Shown: positions 26,457 through 35,285 of the stretch, piece after piece
Layout of the letters: each line of letters begins with the position of its first letter
How positions within the stretch are numbered: the first letter of the stretch is position 1
NCBI RefSeq assembly: GCF_002104995.1
Contig: NW_024468257.1
Span: 310,001-374,000, forward strand
Length of the DNA: 64,000 nt
DNA from: Linderina pennispora
Lineage: Eukaryota; Kickxellomycota; Kickxellomycetes; Kickxellales; Kickxellaceae
Direction: 5' to 3'
Made by a program: the position numbers and the translations under genes
Notes under the pieces: generated by a model
The model's input: only the letters and a program-made list of their open reading frames with translations
Told to the model about the DNA's origin: nothing
Database searches by the model: none

Positions 26457-28464
26457 ACGCCCCCTCCCCAGTGTGGTCCGAGGAGTGAGAAAAAGCGTAT
26501 GTGGCAAGGAATTGGAGTGGTATGTGTTGCGTCTGGGCATGCCCAAGTAGTTTTGGCGTATGCCGACGCCTTTATTACTCTCTGGAGCTCCTGTCGCGGT
26601 CCTGCTGCTTTTCACTGCCCTCATATAGCCCCCCTTTACTATCTCTTCTGTTTTTGCTGTATCCTCGAATTCTGTAAGCTCCATTTGCTTCCACAATTGC
26701 TCCATCTTTCAGAAACCTATATATCCTAGCCGTTTACTAATACCCCCTCTGCCACCTAGCGACACCCCCTGTACCCTGCATGCTGCATGTTGCACAAACC
26801 GACCATGGCCCATGCACCACCTGCTTCAGGAGTGGGCGAGTGATGCAGTATTTGTACGTGCCAGATACAGCACATCTGGTCCATTCGTACGTGCATAGTT
26901 CACATTAGTGGTTGAAGAAAACACCTGCTTTGTACGCCAAACCCAAAAATCGTACCAAGATTAGCTACCGCAACGCATTTTTATATGCCGATCGGCTTAC
27001 TTCGGCCACTTGCAAATATGCGGTCGACATACAGGGGAATGTCTACTTAGCAGCAACAGGTTCTCGAACAACATGAACCAAGGAGTGTCGGAAAGAACCC
27101 ATGCATATCATTCTTTTGGAGGCGCAAATTAGGGAGGGGTGAAAAGGTGGCCTAGCGAATGGCGTTGACTATTGGGGTCTATTAGTATCCTCGCACTAGC
27201 GATTCAGTCCCTTGCCTAGCAAATGGCATGTGTGGCATGAAAGCCACTTTGCACGAACCGACTAAACCATGGTACGGTTAGATGCGCATAAAAGTGATAT
27301 GCATTCATCCACTCTCAAGCAGTCTATCCAACACCCACCACACAATCTTGATCACCACAAGAACGCCGTTGTTGGCACTTCCAGGGACCTCATCAACATC
27401 TTGGTCACATTGGTCTACCACGTGTTTTGCTCTTAGTTTCCTCCATACAGGAAAAATGGCCTGCCTCTTCCTAGTATGCTTTGTTGGACACTAGTCGATG
27501 GACTACACGGTTAGTCATAAATCGGCAAGTCACTAGGTTAGGAGAATCCTGACTTGGTGACACACCAGTTATGTGGCACTGAGCTTCTGTTTGAAAGAAC
27601 TTTTCTTTTTATTTTCTTTATCGGTTTAGCCGCCTAGTATTTTCTCACTTCTTATTTCTAAAATTTCGCGTATAATATCTCAGTTTACTTTAGTTTTCAT
27701 TATTTTTATCGACGATATATATCCGTACATAGTCTTTGGAAAATATGTGATGCTTTTCCTCTTTTAGGACTCTTGGTGAAACATTTGAGACGTAATAGTC
27801 CAGCCCGAAAGGAGGTACGAATAGCGGCACAGTTACCATCATTGCAGCTAATTGTATATCTTACTGGTCGGATAGTATCCCTATCAAACGCTCTTCTAGA
27901 ATGGTCAGCATTTTTCCAACTACGCCAAGTGCTGTACTAGTGAAAATGTAAATGTAATTCTATATTGAAACTAATCCAGCATGACTATAAATATAGAGCG
28001 AGCGATTACCAAACCACTACGATATATACCTGTGGTTCCAAATCCACATTGTTAACCTTCAGAGAGTCCAGTAGTTATGAGCTTTATGGAATGAGTATAG
28101 CTGGAAATTGCTGAGGAGAAGAAGGGAGAATGGGCCATTCCGGCCCACAATGTTTATACAGGTGGGGATTTGGATCTGCATATGGTAGCGAAGGGCATGG
28201 GGTTGCCCGAATGTCAACAGCCTGCACTCTTGTACAAAGGAAAAGTATGGCTAGGTATAAAGGCAATAAGCTAAAGAGAACAGAAAGGAGATACTTACTG
28301 TAAGACATACGGAGACCAGCCCTTCACGCAGCGCAAGATATCGAGCAGACTCGGAGACCAGACGTCATTTGCTCCTATCGGTGATGGATTACGGCAAGTG
28401 ATCGTAATCAAGGTAATACGATCTCAGTCTGTGCTTCATTCTTCTACTTAGCTAGGCGGTCATG
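26457..28464. other. Long AT-richer intergenic region, no firm gene
   Basis: About 2 kb without a convincing gene. Two near-identical 14-mers (gcctagcgaatggc / gcctagcaaatggc) lie near 27150 and 27216. A short protein-like stretch on the plus strand near 27343-27420 (NLDHHKNAVVGTSRDLINIL) may be a relic exon. A minus-strand 74-codon frame at 28084-28308 begins with a hydrophobic segment. The region marks the left edge of the accessory block. Confidence 0.4.
28084..28308 (-). CDS. Possible small secreted or membrane peptide
   Basis: 74 aa from an ATG at 28308. The first 30 residues are hydrophobic (YLLSVLFSLLPLYLAILFL), like a signal peptide or anchor; the rest is Pro-rich with three cysteines. 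No homologue recognised. Its AT-rich, repeat-bearing context makes a chance frame quite possible. Confidence 0.2.
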   Translation of the reverse strand: MSYSKYLLSVLFSLLPLYLAILFLCTRVQAVDIRATPCPSLPYADPNPHLYKHCGPEWPILPSSPQQFPAILIP

Positions 28465-28795
28465 GTGGCATTACCATGGCGAAGACAACTCATTTCAAAA
28501 GTCAACAGTAGCTGCTCAATCTGCCGCGCAAGCAGCATGACCCTCTGCTGGTATTTCTTTTCTGGTACATATTTGGCCCAGGAGATGATGGTCGGCCTGA
28601 CAGACTGGTACTCCAAACACACTCGCCTCATACTTCATACTTTTTCAACGTCCTCTATCTCTACATCTTACACTTACAGTGCCAAATATCTCTGCTGCGC
28701 TTCAGCATAGGGTTCTTTGCCGTTATTTACGGCACTCCACTGGTTCTCCGGGGGTACGGGTCTCGCAACTTGGGTAATCCTGAGTGGTAACAAAC
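28465..28795. repeat. Direct repeat copy A (about 330 bp)
   Basis: Clearly similar to 32431-32772 in the same orientation. Shared anchors include gagatgatggtc, gccaaatatctctgctgc and cttcagc. This copy is GC-richer: where it has CG or C/G, copy B usually has T or A. It ends near a tatctctagg site that corresponds to the sequence interrupted by a MITE in copy B, so it acts as the empty-site reference. The nature of the repeat (old solo LTR or non-autonomous element) is unknown. Confidence 0.65.
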
Positions 28796-29291
28796 ATTAT
28801 CTCTAGGCAAAATGAAGAATAGAAGATGGTCAGAATTCAAAATGCTATCAGCAAATAGTCCAGGGTCACTTCATCCAAACTGGCATGAAAGGATATCTAG
28901 ATTCAAGACACCAAACATAATAATATATTTAGGAATTCGGTCGCACAGTAGTAGATTTTGCGTTAAATACCTGTATCATTTGTTTGTGTGGCTATGTGTG
29001 GTGTTGTGAAGGCAATAGCATGCGAAAATGTTTACAAGGAAAGAGCAGATATTCGAAACCAAAAAGATAATAGAAAAGGTACCAGATGCTGGAGCTGCAC
29101 CCCTTTCAGGTCTGTAGCAAAATGGCGCATTCCTGAGAAGGGTGGGAACATGGGCTCCTTATCAGCCCCTATGTTGGCATCACTGTGGGTGTCCATGGTG
29201 ACAATACCACCGGTGGTATTGTTGCTAGGTGCGCAACAATAATAGATTCCTCTTTTACACAAAACCACTGTTGCAAATATATAGGGCTAAA
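28796..29291. other. Intergenic, no gene seen
   Basis: About 0.5 kb of AT-rich DNA between repeat copy A and the acidic-tail relic. An imperfect palindrome (accaccggtggt) is at 29208-29219. No coding signal. Confidence 0.4.
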
Positions 29292-29710
29292 CCTTCTGGC
29301 ATTTCGGATCTGGCTCATTCGTGTCGTTGTCATCGTCTGAATCGTTGCTGTCGCCGTCGTCGCTGTTGTCGCTATCGCCACTGTCGTTGCCTCCGGCGTT
29401 TTCCTGAGCAAACTTCCGGATACACCGACCCTCATATTCAGGCAATGCCGCGTAGCTTTTAAAGCTGTGGAAGTGCTTTGAACTCCCGACCAGATCACCA
29501 AGGATTTAGGCCAGACTAGTAACCCAGTCGTGGATTGCGGTTGACTCCAGGCGCGGATCTCTATCCTTAATATTGAGGGTAGTACCTGGCTTGTGCTCGC
29601 TGAATAGCAAACGATAAAAGAGCCTGTTGTGCGCCCGCTGCAGCTGTCCCTGACGTCGACATGTCAGCCGAATCAGGTGACAGCAAGCCAGGCGCCAACA
29701 AGAGCCCCGC
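29292..29710 (-). pseudogene. Decayed coding fragment with acidic tail
   Basis: One minus-strand frame is protein-like for about 135 codons with a single internal TAA near 29508. It contains QGQLQRAHNRLFYRLLFSEH, then IKDRDPRLESTAIHDW before the stop and SKHFHSFKSYAALPEYEGR after it, ending in a run of Asn/Asp/Ser and a TAG at 29292. I do not recognise the family. It lies immediately downstream of the FunK1-like gene on the same strand and could be a fragment of another accessory gene. Confidence 0.4.
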
Positions 29711-29716
29711 TACAGC

Positions 29717-32276
29717 CTACAATATAGAGGTAGAATCTAGCCTCTGATAAGTTGCACAGACGGTCGTATTGAAAACTCCCCTGCGCAACTTGTCTATTCC
29801 TTTTTCTCTCTTTTCTTCAGTATTAAATATAACTTTTAAAATCCCCTCACATTCAACAAACATAACAAGCCTAAGCAATTTGCGCCAACTTGTGTGACAC
29901 CTCTCGGAGATATATGCCATGCAACTCTTCTCGGTTTGGAACCAGTCCTCGCGTTTGTGCAGCAGCTCCTTGTCATCAACGCTGTTGCCCCAGATGGCAT
30001 CCATTTCCGATTTGCTCCTGCTGGTGTTAGGGAATACCTTATAGATCACGTGGAAGAGTGTGAGAAACATAGACTCGATATCGTCGACCAGCGACCTCCA
30101 TTCCGTGCCACTGAGAATGCACCATCCCATGTAAACCCTCGTCCCAGTGATCGCAACTACGCCAACATCATTTACACGGCGGCCATCACATAGAAGGAGT
30201 GCAAACTCCCAGTCAATAACAAATGGCTCATCATCAGCACACTGCTTTCTGTTGCATACCAGAAAGTTGCCTGATGAGATATCGCGGTGGATCGTTGAGG
30301 GCTCGCCAGCCGATGCAGCAAATAGGGTGTGGAGATATCCAGTAGCGACGTTGACCAAGCGCCACTCATCGGCAGAGTGCGCCTTAATATTAGCGACGAA
30401 CTCGTCGATCGTATCTCCACAGTCCTCCATGAGATAGGCTTCACCGCACATCGATCCGATATTCGCGTTGACACCACCTATGTGGGCAAATTGCCCGTGC
30501 CAGTGTACCTTTGGCATGTGCGGAACGCCAGCTAGAGCCAGCTGCTCATAGATATACGACTCGCGTAGAAGACGACTCTTGCCCCATAGCACTTTGAGGA
30601 AGCAGGGGGTCTCGCTACCAGTAGCATTCGAAATGGCTTTACAGCCCCACGAGATTGTGCCGACTGGCCGTTGGCAGCACCCCAATAGCTCTGACCTGCC
30701 AATGAGAGGCGTGATGGTTATAGACTCAAGGCTGCTCGATGTAGCTGCAGCGCCGAAGAGATCAGAAATAGCGCTAGGCTGAATCATCCACAGAGGTTCC
30801 ACAGGAGCAACAACGATCGGCTTCACGAATGTGAAGGGGGAAACACAGCTCCTCTCACAGGGGAAAAGCCATCCAAAGTGGCTAATAGGCAGAGTAAATA
30901 TGGTAAAGAGGAATCGTACAGTATCTTTGCAGGCATCCACGTTGGAGGGCCGGGAGATTTCGCCCGCTTGGTCCATGGAGAGCACACAGTGCCCGATGCC
31001 TTTGGAACGTTTAGCCGTATCGTCGCTGTACTTTATGAACGGCAGCTTACCAACCTCTGCTTTGCAGATGCCACCGCGTGTGTTGGAGAAGGCCCAGAGC
31101 TTGCCCTCAATCACCATCATTCCGACGCAATGGATTCGCCAGTAGCTCTCCCACATGCGGAGAAGGTAAGTTGAGAGTTGGCCATGGCTTTTCGTATCCG
31201 TAGCTGGTATACGCGCTCCCTTAAGCTCGACGAATGAAGCCATGTCATGCCACCTGACATGCTCATTTTCGCACCATCCCGTCGGAACTATGCTAATGTC
31301 CGGCTTACCTTTCCCATCGATTTCCTTGTTCGATGTCACCAGGTAACCCAAAGTACGCGCACCGGGGACCGATTTGTCGAGCTCCTCGACAATGCTCTGG
31401 AGGAGGAGTGCGAACCCGGCTTCGACCGAATCTTCTTTGTGCAGCCCCTTACCCTCGAGCACATTAGGGATTCCAGCTCTTGGAGTGTGGCTGCGGTACC
31501 GCCTCTCGAATTTGGAAATAATATTGGTGACAAGATCGGCGCCGTCAGGCAGGGGGTGACTATGAGCAAGGCTGGTCTTTAAGTCCACCAGTATACTACT
31601 GCCAGTAGTTATGGCAAGCCACTCCTTGCATTTTGCGCCCCGATACTGATACATGGCCCGGCTTGTGCGAGGATATTTCGCCCCTCGCGTAGGTTGAGCC
31701 TATATGAGATAGTATTGATTGAGTTATGTGCATCTTGTAAGGCCTATTGCTCTGGGTAGTAAGAGGATACTCCTGCAGCTGAATATCAAGCAAGCAGATG
31801 CTGGATTATTATATTGCATACTTACGCCTATCAGTGACACTACTTGTGTTTCGTGATCCTCTTTTGTGGCCCTTATATAGCTGACCACCTTGCTGACCAG
31901 ATGTGTTCTAGTTCGAGGAAATAAAGGTGTAAATTAGCACAGTGAATGACAAGGGCTTGCACAAAACAACGAGAAACCAGATGCTGTGATATCATACCTT
32001 AGCCATTTTTGGACCTATCTGCGAGCTATGACCAGAGTCCCGTCCCCTTCTTACGTTGGTACTGTTGGCTGGCCCCTTGTTATTGAGAGCCACAAGGAGG
32101 TTCATTAACTTTTCATCGCGCTTTGCCTGTTCTGCATCTCGTCTCTCGTCACGCTCTGCCTGTTCTGCGCCTCGTCTCTCATCACGCTCAGCTTGCTCTG
32201 TCCTCAATTTCTCGTCTCGTTCTGCTTAGGCAATTAGAAACTTGCCCAAAAGGCTTTCCAACTGCGATAAATCCAT
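29717..32276 (-). pseudogene. FunK1-type kinase with N-terminal PD-(D/E)XK-like domain, early stop
   Basis: Two exons, 32276-31998 and 31699-29717, join in phase across a 298-nt intron (gtatga...tatag) for about 753 codons. Exon 1 begins MDLSQLESLLGKF, then has a TAA at codon 17, then four 11-residue charged repeats of the type AERDERRGAEQ, a hendecad coiled coil. Exon 2 first reads SRAMYQYRGAKCKEW and then shows a nuclease-like Asp...Glu-x-Lys set (KPDISIV; FVELKG; a following Gln in GQLSTYL). A kinase domain of the FunK1 family follows, with HRDISSGNFLV and FVIDWEFAL near 30200-30290. FunK1 kinases are a fungus-expanded, poorly understood group. Unless translation starts downstream (for example at ATG 31654, 645 aa), the gene is disabled by that single stop. 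Confidence 0.72.
32111..32224 (-). repeat. 33-bp tandem repeats encoding hendecads
   Basis: About 3.5 copies of a 33-bp unit (core gcctgttctgc...cgtctctc on the plus strand) encode successive 11-residue blocks on the minus strand. The period of 11 fits a right-handed or straight coiled coil. They lie in exon 1 of the FunK1-like gene. Confidence 0.75.
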
Positions 32277-32430
32277 GTCAAGGAGGTGTGAAATTACTAG
32301 TGTAGCCGAAAAGCTAAGGCTGTAATGAAAAGAGAGAGCAAATGCTTGTGTATATTGACACTAACAAGACCTACAGAACTCCTTCTAAATCCTTAATCAT
32401 ATGTGATGTATGTAATTAGATTAAGGAATT

Positions 32431-32772
32431 CGCTGCATTAGTAGCAATGAGGATGAAGAAATAATTCCAAATGTCAGCAGTAGCTACCTAGTCTATATAG
32501 CAGACAAGGAGATCCTGTTGGCTTTTCCAGTTCATATTTGACCTATGAGATGATGGTCAGCCCAACAGACTGACACTCTAAGCATACTCACCCTATACTT
32601 TATACTCCATACTTTATACCTTTTTGACATCCTCTTTCTCTACATTTTAAACTTATAGTGCCAAATATCTCTGCTGCACTTCAGCCTAGCATTATTTACC
32701 ATTATTTATAGTACTCTACTGGTCCATCAGAATATGGCTCTTATAGCTTAAATGATCTTAAATAGTAATAAC
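32431..32772. repeat. Direct repeat copy B, transition-rich
   Basis: Second copy of the 28465-28795 repeat, same orientation. Compared with copy A, most differences are C-to-T or G-to-A (for example gcgcttcagc becomes gcacttcagc), giving an AT-rich, decayed copy. Its right end is interrupted by the MITE at 32771-33179, and sequence matching copy A's tatctctagg resumes after it. Confidence 0.65.
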
Positions 32773-33179
32773 TTATGGAGGTCATTCACAATCACTAAAC
32801 TAGGTGAAATATATTTAGAACTTTTAAAACTTTTTATTCTTTTATTTTTTTTTGCACTTCTATGAAACCCCCATCAGCATCCTGAAAAATTTCAGTTGAT
32901 ACATAATTAATATGCTTCTACTGAGATAGAGGCTGGGTCACAAGAAATCAACTGAAATTTTTCAGGATGCCAATAGGGGTTTCGTAGAAGCACCCTTTCT
33001 TACATTTTTATTTATTTATTAATCTTGTTGCTAAAATCATTTTGGCCATTACTAAACATTCTGATTTTTAAAATATTTGTTAACTGCTAGTAATTGATTT
33101 ATTGTTTAATAATTGGTTATTCTGATAAAAGATATTAAGTTTCTTTGAACTTTCTTATTTGTGAATGGCCTCCTATAGT
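32771..33179. mobile_element. MITE with 24-bp-class terminal inverted repeats and TA duplication
   Basis: The left end (acttatggaggtcattcac) and the reverse complement of the right end (actataggaggccattcac) match at most positions and are flanked on both sides by TA (32769-32770 and 33180-33181). Length is 409 bp and there is no coding capacity. TA duplication with short inverted ends is typical of Tc1/mariner/pogo-derived MITEs. It contains a second internal fold-back. It inserted into repeat copy B. Confidence 0.7.
32857..32990. repeat. Internal 44-bp inverted repeat (hairpin)
   Basis: Arm 32857-32900 (cttctatgaaacccc...cagttgat) pairs with 32947-32990 (atcaactgaaattttt...cgtagaag) at about 39 of 44 positions, with a 46-nt loop. 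Could be the ends of a smaller nested element or part of the MITE's structure. Confidence 0.8.
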
Positions 33180-33181
33180 TA

Positions 33182-33467
33182 TCTAGGGAACCTGGGGTTA
33201 GTGGAGAGGGATAGTAGTGTATCAGGAATCTTCTGAAATAATCCCTTTACAATTATAGCCATATGACTCAATCCAGTTCAAGTGATGTTATTGAAGCAAA
33301 TAGTGACACAACCTTACAGGTAGCTGATACTATAGTCTGTTGCATATAAAAGTAGGATGCTAATGTTTTCACCCTTCAGATCACTACCTGTAGCAATAAT
33401 TCCTTATTTTTAGCCTCAAAAACACTAGCAGCCTTATCTTGTCATATGCTTTATATTTGCTCTCCCT
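33182..33467. other. AT-rich spacer
   Basis: Low-complexity AT-rich DNA right of the MITE. No feature recognised. Confidence 0.4.
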
Positions 33468-33740
33468 ATGATCCTTCTTGCCCTTTCTATTGTAGCTGTT
33501 CCTGTTAACAACACCTCAATTAATGAGGTTGCTGTTTTGCATCCCTTGTCTGCTGACACAGACAGCCATGCCATGAGCCATGAAGAAAAGAAGGCAGGCA
33601 GGCCAGCAAAACATAAGGGCAAAGCTAAAAATCATACAAGTGAGGGAGCCAGGATCACAGCACAGGAATTCATCTCCAGGGTATATGACTCCATGTGGGG
33701 ATACTTCTTTGATGATGGGAACGAAGCAGATGCAAATTAA
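33468..33740 (+). CDS. Small hypothetical protein, possibly secreted
   Basis: 90 codons from ATG 33468. The start is hydrophobic (MILLALSIVAVPV), then comes a basic patch (KKAGRPAKHKGKAKNH), then a more structured-looking end (ITAQEFISRVYDSMWGYFFDDG). Base composition is less extreme than the surrounding AT-rich DNA. No family recognised; it may be a relic or a real short gene. Confidence 0.35.
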   Translation: MILLALSIVAVPVNNTSINEVAVLHPLSADTDSHAMSHEEKKAGRPAKHKGKAKNHTSEGARITAQEFISRVYDSMWGYFFDDGNEADAN

Positions 33741-34283
33741 CAGCTCCCAAATTTTGTGCTGGCTGTAGTAAGTAGTGCTGTGTAGGTTGACGTCTACACA
33801 TATTGGGCTTTCAAACAACCACACTGTTTGCAAGCCACGAAGCATAGTTCTCAGGGCCATGTCTAAAAGCTCTACTCTAGGCCAGTAAGTATTGTACAGG
33901 TTCATGATGCATCCATCATACAGTCTTTGACAAGCTGGGAAATAAATTGGCGTTGACAAACTAGGAATGAATAGGAATATTGTAACTACATACATGCACC
34001 TGATTGTACCCGTTAAAGTATGGTTGACGATAAAGAGAACGATGCCGAGACATCTGCTGTCATAATTGGTGATATTAATTGTGGAAAGACCACTCTGTGT
34101 GCTGCCTATTTGGATAAAGTTTTCCCCACTCACAGGGCAATGCCAATGTACGAATTTGATGCTCGGCAAGCCACTGTTGATCTCGATGGCCATGCAACAA
34201 AGCTGGTTCTGCGTGATGGTAGTGTCCTGGAATATCATGAGCGACTAAGACCACTAGCCTACCGGAAAGCTAGTGTCGGAATC

Positions 34284-34288
34284 GTCTG
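34284..34288 (+). repeat. Target-site duplication, left copy
   Basis: GTCTG directly before the left LTR, matching 40722-40726 after the right LTR. Five-base duplications are typical of Ty3-type integrases. Confidence 0.9.
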
Positions 34289-34549
34289 TGTGGTTCCAAA
34301 TCCTTATGATCTTAGGAACCCATGGATCAAGACCTTTTGGCCACAATGGCCGGCCATACTATTCTGGGCGACCGGCGCCACTACTTAGACGGGCACCTGC
34401 CCTTTCACCTGGTGATTCCTCCTTCCTTCTTTCATACAGCATATTTCATACGTTCAATATACATCGTGGAAAGGTGCTCGAAAAGTAAACGTGTTCTAGA
34501 CAGTTGCAGGAGGCTGTCTACCCAAGTGTATCGTACCCGAGACACAACA
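34289..34549 (+). repeat. Left LTR
   Basis: 261 bp, starts TGTGG and ends CAACA. Aligns without gaps to 40461-40721; the only difference seen is a/g in the atacatcg/atacgtcg context. Confidence 0.95.
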
Positions 34550-34658
34550 TATTTTTTCACCTTCCCCCTACTTACCGAGTACTGGAGGAAGCATACTGCT
34601 TATTTTATTTTATTCTTTCTCTTTATTTTGCTTTTGGCATTTTCCCTTTGCTATTCCT

Positions 34659-35285
34659 ATGACTGATCACCCAAACACCAGTCACAAGCAACGTGGCCAG
34701 GCTAGCCACCACCGCTTGCGCCCAACAGCAACTGTCCCTGAAGCCCAAGTACCGGACACTGAGGAGCTCGAATCATTCATTTTCCCACTCAACGATGAGG
34801 TACCTGCAGCTGAGAAGGTCCATAAGATGAATTTGGCTTTAGGCCAGATGGCTGGAGACATGCAGCGTACGGCAGATAGGGTTGATGAACACTCTCGAGC
34901 ATTGACCAACTGGCGCCGTAAGACTGGCGAGGACCTCGACGACCTGGAAAGCAGCATTAAGAAACTCGCGACGACATCAAGGGAGCACATGATGGCCCTA
35001 GAAGAGCAGACTGGTATGAACACCACTGAGATTCAGGCGCTGAATGTCGAGTCTGCTAAGACCACTGCGAATATTGCACAGCTTACCCACCGCATCAGCG
35101 ATATGCAGCAGATGCTAGCAACAAACTCTAGCCAGATATCGCAGCTAGTGACTCAAGTGTCATTGCTTGTGGAGCGTACGGCAAGAGCGGAGAGCGAGGT
35201 AGGCCATGTCAGGGATACCATGGATGGAGCGATACGAGTAGTGACTGACGCCACCCACCAGCAAATTACGGAGGCACTGGGATGA
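34659..35285 (+). pseudogene. Retrotransposon gag, N-terminal coiled-coil part
   Basis: Starts with ATG 34659 and reads about 208 codons: a His/Gln-rich start, then a long helical region with heptad-like spacing (KMNLALGQMAGDMQRTADRV; TTANIAQLTHRISDMQQML). It stops at a TGA at 35283. The neighbouring +1 frame continues as a matching gag-like sequence, so one extra base in the ggg at 35279-35281 is the likely cause. The break lies upstream of the capsid domain, so it is not a normal gag-pol frameshift site. Confidence 0.75.

Noticed and set aside
29720-29890. Treating the segment shared with 2818-2965 as a separate SINE-like repeat
   Set aside because: It coincides with the FunK1 coding end and its translation is conserved (EEKR, VCAT-QRLD), so a gene relic is simpler, though a repeat overlapping the gene end is not fully excluded.
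33516-34238. A 240-codon minus-strand open frame overlapping the Rho-like gene start
   Set aside because: Reads as hydrophobic antisense of the well-supported Rho-like exon and lacks any family motif.
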